The position numbers and the translations under genes are program-made. This document shows, in pieces, positions 31,962 to 41,594 of a stretch of 64,000 bases of DNA (position 1 is its first letter; every line of letters begins with the position of its first letter). Under the pieces are notes generated by a model, which was not told the DNA's origin, searched no databases, and saw nothing but the letters and a program-made list of their open reading frames with translations. Location: contig DCUJ01000002.1 of NCBI GenBank assembly GCA_002328495.1, positions 85,388 to 149,387 of the forward strand, in the 5' to 3' direction. Origin of the DNA: Sulfurospirillum sp. UBA2217. GTDB taxonomy: Bacteria; Campylobacterota; Campylobacteria; Campylobacterales; Sulfurospirillaceae.

Positions 31962-33809
31962 TTATTCATTATAGCTTTTATCAAAAATATACGTTGCAAT
32001 ACTCAAAGCATCGATACCCAATTTCTCTTCAATCAAATGCGTTGCCCCATGGGTAATAAAAACATCTTCATATTCGAAGCTGTGAAGGCTTACATGTAAG
32101 CCTTTTTTCTCTTTAAATTGTCCTAATAAAGAGGCAACGCCTCCGATTTTGGCACTATCGCTAAGTACATACCATGTTGTATAAGTTTTTGAAAGTTTTT
32201 CTAACATAACCTCATCCAAAGGCTTCACAAATTTAAGATCTACAATAGCAACATTCAGACCTTTTTCCAAGAGAATTTTAGCTGTCTCAATGGCTCGTCC
32301 CACACCATTACCATAACCCACAAGCAGAATAGGACTGCTTCCTTCTTTTAAACAGTCTGCCCTTCCATATTCAAAAGGGGTAACACTATAAGGAGAACAC
32401 GAGAAAAAAGCACCTCTTGGATAACGAATTGCCAAAGGACCTTTGTGGGTATATGCATAACTTAACGCTTCATGCATACTCGCTTCATCGCGAGGTGCTA
32501 GCAGTGTCATATTGGGAATGGCGCTAAGGTATGCAATATCAAAAGCACCTTGATGCGTTTCACCATCTTCTCCAACGGTTCCAGCACGATCAATCGCAAA
32601 TACGACATTGAGGTTTAAAATGCACGCATCATGAATAATTTGATCATACGCTCGCTGTAAAAATGTCGAATAAATGCTAATGAAGGGTTTAAAACCCTCT
32701 TTTGCCATTGCGCACATCGATGTTACAGCATGTTGTTCAGCAATGGCTACGTCCCAAAAACGTTCAGGAAAATTCTGAATCAGGGGAGATAGCCCTGTGC
32801 CACTAGGCATAGCAGCAGTTACCCCAACAACATCTTTATGCTCCTTTGCCAATGCCAACAATGCTTCAGAATACATTTGTGTTGCACTTTTAGAGACTCC
32901 TTTTTTGAGTGCTTCACCGCTTGCAACATCAAAAGGACCAACCCCATGCCACTTTTCATAGTATCCCTCAGCCATTTCATAGCCTTTACCTTTGAGGGTT
33001 TGGGTGTGAATAATAACAGGTTTTTTTAAGTTTTTTGCCGCTTGTAATGCCTTAATAAGACTTTCCAAATCATGCCCATCAATAGGACCTATATAATCAA
33101 TCCCCAACTCTTCAAACAAAATCCCAGGGGTAATTAACTTAAAGCCCTCTTCAAATTTTTTAGCCATATACGTTGCACTTTCAGGCAAATACTGTAGAAT
33201 CTGCTCAGTCACTTTTTTTACTTTTTGATAAAATGTTCCTGCCATTGCACTGGATAGAAACTTACTGATAGCACCGATGGGTTTTGAAATGCTCATTTTA
33301 TTATCATTCAAAATAATCACAACAGGATAACGCCTATCGCCCAATTCATTTAACGCCTCATATGCCATACCTGCACTTAGAGAACCATCGCCTATCAAAG
33401 CAACGGGTACACGTTTGGACTGCTCGTTTTTAAGCGCTATTGCCTTTGCCGCACCCACCGCCAATGAAATAGAAGTAGAACTGTGTCCTGCAACAAAATA
33501 GTCATACGGTGACTCATCAGGTCTTGTGTAGCCACTAATCCCACCCAACTCACGCAAGCTATCAAACCTATCCCATCTATCGGTAATAAGTTTATGGGTA
33601 TAAGCTTGATGGCTAACATCAAAGATAAAAGGATCTAAAGATGCATCAAAAACATAATGCATCGCAACAATAAGCTCAACAGCACCAACATTGCTACTTA
33701 AATGACCGCCATTTTTGCTCACTGTTTGAATAATTTTTTGACGTATTTCATCACAATAGTTATTAAGATTTTCTAAAGATTGTTCACGCAAGGTTTCTCT
33801 TTGTATCAC
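31962..33809 (-). CDS. dxs: Dxs, 1-deoxy-D-xylulose-5-phosphate synthase
   Basis: 615 residues. Motifs in order: NGGHLSSNVGAVELIVAMHY, the thiamine-diphosphate GDGSLSAGMAYEAL...NDNKMSI, GPIDGHD, AIAEQHAVTSMCAMA, DRAGTVGEDGETHQG and IRYPRG. It makes the first intermediate of the non-mevalonate isoprenoid route, also feeding thiamine and pyridoxal. It overlaps fliH by 4 bp and ends the lysA-to-dxs chain. A TTACATGTAA copy inside it lies in a 20-bp perfect palindrome (32085-32104). Confidence 0.97.
   Translation of the reverse strand: MIQRETLREQSLENLNNYCDEIRQKIIQTVSKNGGHLSSNVGAVELIVAMHYVFDASLDPFIFDVSHQAYTHKLITDRWDRFDSLRELGGISGYTRPDESPYDYFVAGHSSTSISLAVGAAKAIALKNEQSKRVPVALIGDGSLSAGMAYEALNELGDRRYPVVIILNDNKMSISKPIGAISKFLSSAMAGTFYQKVKKVTEQILQYLPESATYMAKKFEEGFKLITPGILFEELGIDYIGPIDGHDLESLIKALQAAKNLKKPVIIHTQTLKGKGYEMAEGYYEKWHGVGPFDVASGEALKKGVSKSATQMYSEALLALAKEHKDVVGVTAAMPSGTGLSPLIQNFPERFWDVAIAEQHAVTSMCAMAKEGFKPFISIYSTFLQRAYDQIIHDACILNLNVVFAIDRAGTVGEDGETHQGAFDIAYLSAIPNMTLLAPRDEASMHEALSYAYTHKGPLAIRYPRGAFFSCSPYSVTPFEYGRADCLKEGSSPILLVGYGNGVGRAIETAKILLEKGLNVAIVDLKFVKPLDEVMLEKLSKTYTTWYVLSDSAKIGGVASLLGQFKEKKGLHVSLHSFEYEDVFITHGATHLIEEKLGIDALSIATYIFDKSYNE
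32085..32104. repeat. 20-bp perfect palindrome around a TTACATGTAA copy, inside dxs
   Basis: AAGGCTTACATGTAAGCCTT is self-complementary over 20 bases and embeds the window-wide decamer at 32090-32099. It lies within coding sequence (Gly-Leu-His-Val), so it is not a simple operator. Confidence 0.8.
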
Positions 33810-34606
33810 GATTCATTCTCTTGTATCAAATATTTTACTTTCTCTAAGCGCATGGCAAGCGTGCCATCTAAATTTCCACCATCACTCAAAATGACAACGC
33901 CCCCTAAGGTAATGGCATCATCAGCACTCACTTTAATTTTTTCATTATTTCCATAAACTTCTTGGAGTATTTCTAAATCTTTTGGATTGACTTTAAGCTC
34001 TATCTTAGAGGCCTCTTTCACCTCTTTGAGAAGTTCTTTTGCAAGGGCAATGGCAATGTTTCCACTAGCATGTGATACCTCTTTTTTGATAACTTCTTTG
34101 GCAATTTCAAAAGCCGTCGTACTCAGTTCCGATTCCATTTTTACAAAACGTGCCTCTAAGGTTTGCACAAATGTTTCCGTTTGGGTAATCGATTTGAGGT
34201 AGCGAGATTTGATTTCTGCTAAACTTGTTTCTAACTCTTCTTTAGCTTTTTGATACCCTTGTGTATAAGAGTTTTCCCGTTCACGTTTCAATTCATCATC
34301 CAAGCGGTTATTAAATTCACCTTCTTGTTTTTCAATTTGTATCTGTAATTTAATGACATTACTGCTGAGTTCATCTGTCTTTTTAAGTAACTCTTCTACA
34401 AACAAATGGTGTCCTTCGTCCGCTCGAGTAGCTTTTGGTAACTCATCTTTGGGAATCAATGCTTCTGAGATAGGAACAAGCGTCTCTTCAAACGTATCTT
34501 CTTCACAATCCACAGCAGGAGCATCGCTCACGTGTGAGCCTAAAACTTTAAAACGATAGCGCTGCACCGAATGCTCTTCGACACGTTCTTTATTAATCAC
34601 ATTCAT
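33806..34606 (-). CDS. fliH: FliH, flagellar export ATPase regulator/stator
   Basis: 266 residues. A variable N-terminus is followed by a long charged coiled coil (about residues 85-165) and the conserved C-terminal FliH/HrpE-like domain with AFEIAKEVIKKEV, AKELLKEVK and VNPKDLEIL. It binds FliI and links the ATPase to the C-ring. Its place after fliG and 4-bp overlap with dxs match the Campylobacter arrangement. The E. coli fliI and fliJ are not adjacent. Confidence 0.9.
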   Translation of the reverse strand: MNVINKERVEEHSVQRYRFKVLGSHVSDAPAVDCEEDTFEETLVPISEALIPKDELPKATRADEGHHLFVEELLKKTDELSSNVIKLQIQIEKQEGEFNNRLDDELKRERENSYTQGYQKAKEELETSLAEIKSRYLKSITQTETFVQTLEARFVKMESELSTTAFEIAKEVIKKEVSHASGNIAIALAKELLKEVKEASKIELKVNPKDLEILQEVYGNNEKIKVSADDAITLGGVVILSDGGNLDGTLAMRLEKVKYLIQENES

Positions 34607-34612
34607 GATTTA

Positions 34613-35641
34613 TCATCCTATCATCTCTTCGGCTTCACCAATTTGTAGTATGCCTTGCTCTGCAAGTTTTTGCACCTCTTCAACAATTTTTCGCTGACCT
34701 TCTTCAACATCCTTTACTCTCACCGCACCCAAAAAGTTCATCTCTTCTAAAAAAGCATCTTGTGCACGTTGTGACATATTGTCTAAGAATTTTTTGCGCA
34801 AATCATCTCCTGCACCTTTGAGGGCTATCATCAAATCTTTTTTATCAGCCACTTTGAGAATTTCTCGCACCGCATTGCCATCCAGACGCATAATATCCTC
34901 GAAGGTAAACATCATATCTTTAATAATCGATGCCAAACGTTCATCGGCTTGTTCAATGTATGCAATCGTCGTTTTAGAGGCTTTTTGACCCAAGCGATTG
35001 AGAATTTCAGCCACAGCTCGTGGACCACCCACCTCAACTTTATACGAAGTGAGGGATTCAAGTTTGTTTTCAAGAACAGCAGAAACACGCTTAACCACGG
35101 AGGGAGAAATTTCTCCCAAATTTGCCATCCTAATGGTCACTTCACTGCGAAGCTGATCGGGGAAAAATGAAAGCGTTTCCGCTGCACTGGTGGGATCCAT
35201 ATGTGCTAAAATCAAGGCGACCGTTTGAGGATGCTCATTGATAATAAAATCTCCCAATTGCTGGGGTTTGATTTGAGAAAGATAGCCAAAACTTTGTGTG
35301 TTTTCCATAGATTTTGACAGCTTATCCAAGATTTTTTGCGCACCTTCAGGACCAAAAGTACGGTATAAAATCTCTTTGGCATACTCCATACCACCACTTC
35401 TAATGTACTGGTTGGATTGCAAAATAACATAAAACTCTTCTAAAACAGCATTGGCTACTGCTTTATCAATACTTTTAGCCGTTGCAATAAATTTTGAAAT
35501 ATCCGTCACAACTTCTATTTCCATATGAGAAAAAAGATTGGCCGTCGCATCTTCACCAAGCTGTATCAGTAAAATAGCTGCTTTTTCTGCCATGGTCAGT
35601 TCATTAAAAAGCGTTTTTTGATCTTCGCTTAATTTTGTCAT
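34613..35641 (-). CDS. fliG: FliG, flagellar motor switch protein
   Basis: 342 residues. The N-terminal domain contacts FliF (LTMAEKAAILLIQLGE). The middle domain holds the EHPQTVALILAHM motif (seen as NEHPQTVALILAHMDP). The C-terminal charged torque helix is in KKDLMIALKGAGDDLRKKFLDNMSQRA (KGAGDDLRKKF). It forms the C-ring part that meets the stator. It overlaps fliF by 4 bp and precedes fliH by 6 bp. Confidence 0.97.
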   Translation of the reverse strand: MTKLSEDQKTLFNELTMAEKAAILLIQLGEDATANLFSHMEIEVVTDISKFIATAKSIDKAVANAVLEEFYVILQSNQYIRSGGMEYAKEILYRTFGPEGAQKILDKLSKSMENTQSFGYLSQIKPQQLGDFIINEHPQTVALILAHMDPTSAAETLSFFPDQLRSEVTIRMANLGEISPSVVKRVSAVLENKLESLTSYKVEVGGPRAVAEILNRLGQKASKTTIAYIEQADERLASIIKDMMFTFEDIMRLDGNAVREILKVADKKDLMIALKGAGDDLRKKFLDNMSQRAQDAFLEEMNFLGAVRVKDVEEGQRKIVEEVQKLAEQGILQIGEAEEMIG

Positions 35642-37362
35642 GTTAACTCCTTTGAAGCACCACTTTTATCGTAATCGCTTTCATTGCGAATCATGGATTG
35701 GAGTAAATTTGCAAACTCTTCGCTTTTATGTTCTGCAAGATTTTTTAACTTTTCCAGCAATACATCGTATTTGAGTGAATCTTCATTGAAATCTTTTCCA
35801 ATACCTAACTGATCTTCCACTTTTTTACGCGCTTGTTTGAATTTTTCCAAAGTATCCTCAGCTTGATCATCGTCTGTTTTTGCCTCTTCAATATCTTCTT
35901 CAAAATCATCCAATTTGGTTTCAACCATTTTTTGCGCAAAAGGTACAATAATCTTTTTATAAAAAATAAATAACAATGCTCCCACCAAGAGATACTTTGC
36001 CAAAGGGACGAGAGGAGAGACATACATAGAAAATTTATCCATAAAGTCTTTTGTGGGTACACCCTTGCCGTCATCGCCAATCTTTTTAAATTCAAAATTA
36101 CTGACCGTTACTTCATCGCCTCGTGTGGTATTAAATCCAACCGTTTGTTTCACAACGTCTCTAATGGCATCCATCTGCTCTTTGGTCAGTGGCGTGTACT
36201 CAAGCTCACTTTTTTTCTTCCCATCGGCATCAACACCGTACTTATAAGAACCATCAACCACAACAGCCGCACTCAGTCTCTTAATTTTTGCAAATTCATC
36301 TTTTGAATTAACAACTTTTTTGGAAATTTCATAATTCGTGGTGGTTGAACTTTTTTGGTAAGTTTCGCCTTTTTTTGTGCTTTCAAGTCCTTGAACAGGT
36401 CCTATGTTACTAATGGCTCCTGGCACACCACCTACATCTTGAGGCTCTTTGCCTTCACGTTTTTCTTCAACACTTTGCTCACTTCTTGGAACTGAATTTG
36501 GGTCATACACTTCACTCACAAAATCTTGCTGTGAAAAATCAAAATCGATGGTTACTTTTGCATTGACTTTATCCACGCCACCTATCACAGGGGCTAAAAC
36601 TTGAATGATTTTTTGTTCAAAATTAGTTTCAAACTCTTTTTTATACCTCACTTGACTTTTGACCAATTCACCTTGAAAAAGATTGCTTTGCTCATCACCT
36701 AAGGGTTCACCATCTTGATTCACAATCGAGACATTTTCAGGGGTCAGTTGCGCAACAGAGGCTGCAATAAGATTTTTAATACCTAAAATTTGCTTTAAGG
36801 AAAGATTCATGCCTGAGCGAATATTTAAAACAATGGAAGCCGTTGGAGCGGATTGTTTTTGAGCAAATACCGTCTCTTTGGGTACTGCAATATGAACACT
36901 AGCATTGGAGATAGGTCCTAAACTCTCAATCGTTCTAGCCAGTTCACCCTCTAGCGCACGTAGATATTTTATTTTTTGTTCAAAATCAGTGGCACCAAAC
37001 TCTGTCTTATCAAAAATTTCAAAACCGACTTTACTGTTTTTGGGAATTCCCATTGCTGCTATGGCAATCCGTTGTTTATACACATCTTCACTGGGTACCG
37101 CAATGGTGCCTTCATTGAGTATCTTATAAGGAATTTTATCTTTTTCAAGCTGTTGAATAATCAGTGCAGAATCACCTGCTGAAGTGTTTTCAAACAGAAC
37201 ACTATACCCTTTGATGCTTCCATTGGCTGTATTTTTATAAAGGGTTAAAAAAACCAAAAAACCAATTAACACAATAATGGATATGGCCGCCACAATGCGT
37301 TGACGCAAGGTCAAATTTTGAAGCAGCGTCGCTATTTGATTGAGCAGTGTTCTAAACTCCAT
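35638..37362 (-). CDS. fliF: FliF, flagellar MS-ring protein
   Basis: 574 residues with membrane helices near residues 22-44 and 447-467. The ring-building motifs lie between them (SVLFENTSAGDSALIIQQLEKDKIPYKI, seen as GDSALIIQQL; AALEGELARTI-like RALEGELARTIESL; SASVHIAVPKE-like NASVHIAVPKETVF). A C-terminal acidic tail binds FliG. It starts flagellar assembly in the inner membrane. It lies 11 bp after hisC in the mixed amino-acid/flagellar chain. Confidence 0.97.
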   Translation of the reverse strand: MEFRTLLNQIATLLQNLTLRQRIVAAISIIVLIGFLVFLTLYKNTANGSIKGYSVLFENTSAGDSALIIQQLEKDKIPYKILNEGTIAVPSEDVYKQRIAIAAMGIPKNSKVGFEIFDKTEFGATDFEQKIKYLRALEGELARTIESLGPISNASVHIAVPKETVFAQKQSAPTASIVLNIRSGMNLSLKQILGIKNLIAASVAQLTPENVSIVNQDGEPLGDEQSNLFQGELVKSQVRYKKEFETNFEQKIIQVLAPVIGGVDKVNAKVTIDFDFSQQDFVSEVYDPNSVPRSEQSVEEKREGKEPQDVGGVPGAISNIGPVQGLESTKKGETYQKSSTTTNYEISKKVVNSKDEFAKIKRLSAAVVVDGSYKYGVDADGKKKSELEYTPLTKEQMDAIRDVVKQTVGFNTTRGDEVTVSNFEFKKIGDDGKGVPTKDFMDKFSMYVSPLVPLAKYLLVGALLFIFYKKIIVPFAQKMVETKLDDFEEDIEEAKTDDDQAEDTLEKFKQARKKVEDQLGIGKDFNEDSLKYDVLLEKLKNLAEHKSEEFANLLQSMIRNESDYDKSGASKELT

Positions 37363-37373
37363 TGGACCTTCTT

Positions 37374-38474
37374 TTACATGTAAAGTGTTTTAAAGCATTC
37401 AAAAAAGCGCTTATTTTGTTCAGGTGTCCCGATAGTTACGCGAATAGCATTCATTCCGTAAGCTCCAAGATTACGAACGATTATACCTTTTTCCATTAGT
37501 TTTTGAGCAATGACCGAGCTGTTTTGACTGGCATCAAATTCAAGAACAATAAAATTTGTATAACTTTCAATCGTTTTAAATCCAAGTTCTTTAGCAAAAG
37601 CTTCATACGCTTTCATCTGTTCAAAATTTTCTTTGACAGAAGCTTGCACAAATGCATCATCACGTAAAGCCACAATCGCTGCTTTAAGCGTGAGATTGGT
37701 GATATTAAATGGTGCTCGAAGTTTCAAAAGGGCTTTGATGATTTCAGGTTGCGCAATCCCATACCCACAGCGCATACCCCCCAAGCCATACGCTTTAGAA
37801 AAGGTTCCAGAGTAAAGGGTATTGGGGTATTTTGAAATGATATCGTTGGGAAGAATTTTTTTAGCAGGGTCTTTAAACGAGGCATACTCTTGATACGCAC
37901 CATCAATTACAACTAAGGTTTCAGGGCTAATCTCATCTAAAAAATCATATACCTCTTTGGTCTCTAAACATTCGCCTAAAGGGTTATTAGGGAGACAAAG
38001 AAAAATAAGGGAAATATCGGGATTAGCTCTATATATGTCACGCATTTGCGCCAAATCATGACCCGCTGAAGGGGTTTTGAGAATGGTTGCCCCTGTTTGT
38101 AGGGCATAAATTTCATACATGGCAAAGGTAATACCTGCCATCAGAACTTTCGTATTGGGATTGGCTTTTGCATGCACAGCAAATGAGATAACTTGATCAC
38201 TCCCCGCGCCAATAATAACATTGGATTCGTTCACATGGTACTTTTGCGCCAAAGCCTCTTTCAGCTCGTACATACTATCGTCAGGATAGAGATTCATCTT
38301 GGTGGCTTCGTCTCTCACCGCTTCTATCACTTTTGGACTACACCCTCGTGGGTTTTCATTGCTTGCAAGCTTAATAACATCGCTTGCATCAATACCATAC
38401 TCTCGCACTACAAGTTCTATTGGCTTACCAGCTTCATAAATTTTCAAGTGATCTAAAACTCCGTTAAACTGCAT
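37374..38474 (-). CDS. hisC: HisC, histidinol-phosphate aminotransferase
   Basis: 366 residues of a class II PLP aminotransferase: LASNENPRGCSP, NVIIGAGSDQVI, LCLPNNPLGE, the PLP lysine in SGTFSKAYGLGGMR and the C-terminal YGMNAIRVTIG. It acts in histidine synthesis and, in organisms with few aminotransferases, often also on aromatic keto acids, which would suit its place after pheA. The stop codon TAA is itself part of a TTACATGTAA copy (37374-37383), giving a C-terminal Leu-Tyr-Met. Confidence 0.96.
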   Translation of the reverse strand: MQFNGVLDHLKIYEAGKPIELVVREYGIDASDVIKLASNENPRGCSPKVIEAVRDEATKMNLYPDDSMYELKEALAQKYHVNESNVIIGAGSDQVISFAVHAKANPNTKVLMAGITFAMYEIYALQTGATILKTPSAGHDLAQMRDIYRANPDISLIFLCLPNNPLGECLETKEVYDFLDEISPETLVVIDGAYQEYASFKDPAKKILPNDIISKYPNTLYSGTFSKAYGLGGMRCGYGIAQPEIIKALLKLRAPFNITNLTLKAAIVALRDDAFVQASVKENFEQMKAYEAFAKELGFKTIESYTNFIVLEFDASQNSSVIAQKLMEKGIIVRNLGAYGMNAIRVTIGTPEQNKRFFECFKTLYM

Positions 38475-38477
38475 CTC

Positions 38478-39551
38478 TTATCCTCCGCAAATATAGCTTC
38501 CAAGCCATTTGATATCGTATCGGTCTTTATTTTCATCAATGACTTTTTGAACATTTTCATCATCAATATGCCCTTCAAAATCCATATAAAAAATCGATTG
38601 AAACCCTCTTTCTTTGGTAGGGCGTGATTCAATCTTTGTTAAATTCACCTTCTCTTCTTGAAACGTTTGTAAAAATTCAACCAATCCCCCTGGCTTATCA
38701 TCGGTTTTGGCTAAAATAGAAGTTTTATTGTGAATGCCTTTTTTATTTTTAAAATCACTTAAAATTAAAAAGCGTGTTTGGTTCGCCATATTGTCTTCTA
38801 TTTTTCCAAACAAGATGGGTAAATTTACCAGTTTTGCGGCAATGTGTGAACAAATTGCAGCAGCCTCAACATCTTTAGCCGCTTTTTGTGCCGCTTCTGC
38901 GGTAGATTTGGTAGGAATAAATTCAACACCTAAAAGCATATGTTCTTCTAAAAAACGTCGACACTGGTTGTAGCCTTGAGGGTGTGAATAAATACGCTTT
39001 ATCAGCTTAATATTTTCGCAAACGGTCGCAAAAGAATGGTGAATATCCATATAAATCTCAGCTACAATTTTGGAATTAAATTTACCTAAACAATCCAGTG
39101 TCGTACCCACAGCCCCTTCGGTGTTGTTCTCAACAGGCACTACTCCGTATTTTGCTTCACCGTTTTCAAGGACGTGAAAAACAGCTTCGATAGAACTTAC
39201 CCCTATGTAATTGCCCATGGCACCAAAACGACTCTCCGCTACTTGATGCGTATAACTTCCTTCAGGTCCTAAGTAAGCCACTTTTTCAGGAAACTCCAAA
39301 TTACGACTGACCGCAAAAACTTCTAAGAAAATCGCATCAATCGCTTGTGCCTTAAGAGCACCTTGATTGAGTGATTTAAGACGATCTAGTATCTCTTTTT
39401 CACGCTCAGGTCTGTAAATAGCTGTTCCTGTCGTCTGTTTTACACGACCGATGGCTTTGACATGCTCCATTCTATCGTTGAGCAGTTTTAAGATGGCATC
39501 ATCAATAGCATCAATCTCTTTACGGTACGTTTCAATATCTTTCATACTCAT
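38478..39551 (-). CDS. pheA: PheA, bifunctional chorismate mutase / prephenate dehydratase
   Basis: 357 residues. The N-terminal AroQ chorismate mutase helices (YRKEIDAIDDAILKLLNDRM, seen as IDAIDDAILKLL) lead into the dehydratase domain (YLGPEGSYTHQVA, ENNTEGAVGTTLD, HPQGYNQCRRFL, NQTRFLIL). The C-terminal ACT domain has TKIESRPTKE, the phenylalanine-binding ESRP. It makes phenylpyruvate and is feedback-controlled. It overlaps the HAD gene by 4 bp and precedes hisC by 3 bp. Confidence 0.96.
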   Translation of the reverse strand: MSMKDIETYRKEIDAIDDAILKLLNDRMEHVKAIGRVKQTTGTAIYRPEREKEILDRLKSLNQGALKAQAIDAIFLEVFAVSRNLEFPEKVAYLGPEGSYTHQVAESRFGAMGNYIGVSSIEAVFHVLENGEAKYGVVPVENNTEGAVGTTLDCLGKFNSKIVAEIYMDIHHSFATVCENIKLIKRIYSHPQGYNQCRRFLEEHMLLGVEFIPTKSTAEAAQKAAKDVEAAAICSHIAAKLVNLPILFGKIEDNMANQTRFLILSDFKNKKGIHNKTSILAKTDDKPGGLVEFLQTFQEEKVNLTKIESRPTKERGFQSIFYMDFEGHIDDENVQKVIDENKDRYDIKWLGSYICGG

Positions 39552-40312
39552 CCTTCATAAGCACCAATATGGCTGATAATCGCATCCAAATCATGCTTTA
39601 CATGTAAGACTTCAGCTTCGCTTTGGCACTTACCGCTGAGTACCAAAACCGTATTCATCCCTAATGCTTTAGCCCCCAACAAATCTCCAATAGCATCATC
39701 GCTGATCATCGTCACATCTTTAAAATGTACCGATGCGCCTTGTGCTTGAAGGAGTTTTAGTGCTGTTTCGTAAAAAAGTGGACTCGGCTTTCCAACAACA
39801 TGATACCCTTTGCTTGTTGCATAACGTAGCATCTCTAAAATGGCACCAACCCCTGGATAACGACGTTTATCTTTGGCATAAATGCTCGTCGCATGCATCC
39901 CAATAACTTTTGCCCCACTTAAAGCAAGCTCTATCATTGAAGCATACTCATCGGCACTAAAATCTTTTTTACTCGCAATAACAATAGCTTCAGGATTTTG
40001 AGTATTTTGAGTGTAACCTAATTTTTCCATCACACTCAAAAATTCTTCTGCGCCAAAGCTTCGAATCTGCTTTACATGTAAACTATTTTCTAACGCCATA
40101 AAAGGGTCAAGATAGTGGTCAAATGGGATGCAAAATCCTAAGTCATTTAAAAATTTATGAAATTCACGGCTAGGTATTTTAGTATTGTTGGTGACAACAA
40201 CATAGGGAATTTTTTGTGCACCCAATCTCTCGATAAAGGCAATGGCACCTTCAATGGGCTTTTTGTCCACATCATCAATCAAAGTGCCTTGCACATCAAT
40301 AAAATAACTCAT
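39548..40312 (-). CDS. HAD-superfamily subfamily IIA (NagD-like) protein
   Basis: 254 residues. The nucleophile motif reads FIDVQGTLI: the first Asp (D6) is present, but the usual second Asp (general acid) is Gln8. Later motifs are normal (VTNNTK with the conserved Thr, GKPSPLFYETAL with Lys, ISDDAIGDLLGAKALGM). NagD-type proteins dephosphorylate sugar or nucleotide phosphates. The Gln change may lower or alter that activity. It is coupled by 4-bp overlaps to lysA and pheA. Two TTACATGTAA copies lie inside. Confidence 0.85.
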   Translation of the reverse strand: MSYFIDVQGTLIDDVDKKPIEGAIAFIERLGAQKIPYVVVTNNTKIPSREFHKFLNDLGFCIPFDHYLDPFMALENSLHVKQIRSFGAEEFLSVMEKLGYTQNTQNPEAIVIASKKDFSADEYASMIELALSGAKVIGMHATSIYAKDKRRYPGVGAILEMLRYATSKGYHVVGKPSPLFYETALKLLQAQGASVHFKDVTMISDDAIGDLLGAKALGMNTVLVLSGKCQSEAEVLHVKHDLDAIISHIGAYEG

Positions 40313-41514
40313 ACATACTCTTTTTCAAGTGCTATCAAATCTTCAAAACTTTCACGTTTACGAATCAGCCTATCGCTTCCATTCTCAACTGCTACTTCTG
40401 CTACGCGTGTTCTAGAGTTGTAATTACTGCTCATTGTAAAACCATAGGCTCCTGCACTTTTTAGCACTAAAATATCATCGTGCTCCATGGGTGGCAAAGC
40501 AATACTTTTGGCAAAAAAATCGCCACTTTCACACACAGGTCCTACAACATCACACAGTGTTGTATGTTCCATCGTTTTTCCATACGCTTCAATCTCATGG
40601 TATGCTCCATACAAACTAGGGCGAATCAAATCATTCATAGCTCCATCGACAATGACAAAGCGTTTATACCCGTTATTCTTTTCGTACAAGACTTTCGTGA
40701 GAAAATAACCGCAATTTCCTACCAAATACCTTCCTGGTTCACACACAAGTGTCACGTCAAGTCCACCCAAAGCGGTAAAGATACCTTGCGCATAGTCATA
40801 TAAAGAAATCGTTATTTCATTGTCATAACGAATCCCAACACCTCCGCCTACATCAAAAAACTTAATATCAATCTGTAATGCCTTGAGGTTACGGAGTAGA
40901 TTTGCCAAAACACTTGCGGCATCTCTAAAAGGCTGAAGTTCGGTTATCTGACTACCAATATGAAAATGAATTCCTACAGGATCAAGCGAAGTAGCGTTTT
41001 TAGCATGGATGTACATACGCTTAGCACTCTCAATATCCACACCAAATTTATTTTCATGAAGTCCTGTTGAGATATAAGGATGGGTTTGAGCATCAATGTT
41101 AGGATTAACTCGAATACTAATACGTGCTTGAACCCCTAAACGTGAAGCGATAATTTCAACGCGCTTCATCTCCTCTTCACTTTCAAGATTAAGCATCAAA
41201 ATATCGTTTTGAAGTGCCTCTTCTATCTCATCGTCTCGCTTACCCACCCCGCTAAAAATAATTTTATATTTGGGAATGCCTGCAAACAAAGCACGCTTCA
41301 CTTCACCAATCGAAACGCAATCGCATCCAGCACCCAATTTAGCCATATGTTTTAAAACAGAAAGATTTGAATTGGCTTTAGCGGCAAAGCAGACAAGCGA
41401 TTTACGTGCTTTAAAAGCCTCTTTAAGTGTTGTAAACTGTTCTGTGATCGTATCAAAATTATACACATACAACGGCGTGCCATACGTGCGTGCCAAAGCG
41501 GAAAAATCAGCCAT
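40309..41514 (-). CDS. lysA: LysA, diaminopimelate decarboxylase
   Basis: 401 residues, fold-III PLP enzyme: VCFAAKANSNLSVL carries the PLP lysine, with GEVKRAL, GIHFHIGSQI, FDVGGGVGI, EPGRYLVGNCG, GPVCESGDFF (catalytic Cys) and the C-terminal GAYGFTMSSNYNSR. It makes lysine from meso-diaminopimelate. It is the first gene of the lysA-HAD-pheA-hisC-fliF-fliG-fliH-dxs chain, 80 bp after lptG; no certain promoter could be picked in that spacer. Confidence 0.97.
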   Translation of the reverse strand: MADFSALARTYGTPLYVYNFDTITEQFTTLKEAFKARKSLVCFAAKANSNLSVLKHMAKLGAGCDCVSIGEVKRALFAGIPKYKIIFSGVGKRDDEIEEALQNDILMLNLESEEEMKRVEIIASRLGVQARISIRVNPNIDAQTHPYISTGLHENKFGVDIESAKRMYIHAKNATSLDPVGIHFHIGSQITELQPFRDAASVLANLLRNLKALQIDIKFFDVGGGVGIRYDNEITISLYDYAQGIFTALGGLDVTLVCEPGRYLVGNCGYFLTKVLYEKNNGYKRFVIVDGAMNDLIRPSLYGAYHEIEAYGKTMEHTTLCDVVGPVCESGDFFAKSIALPPMEHDDILVLKSAGAYGFTMSSNYNSRTRVAEVAVENGSDRLIRKRESFEDLIALEKEYV

Positions 41515-41594
41515 TATTGCCCTTCGTTATAAGAATCAAGAGAATATTTTATTTTATCAAAAAGTTTAAAAAAATAGTATTAAACGCGTCGATA

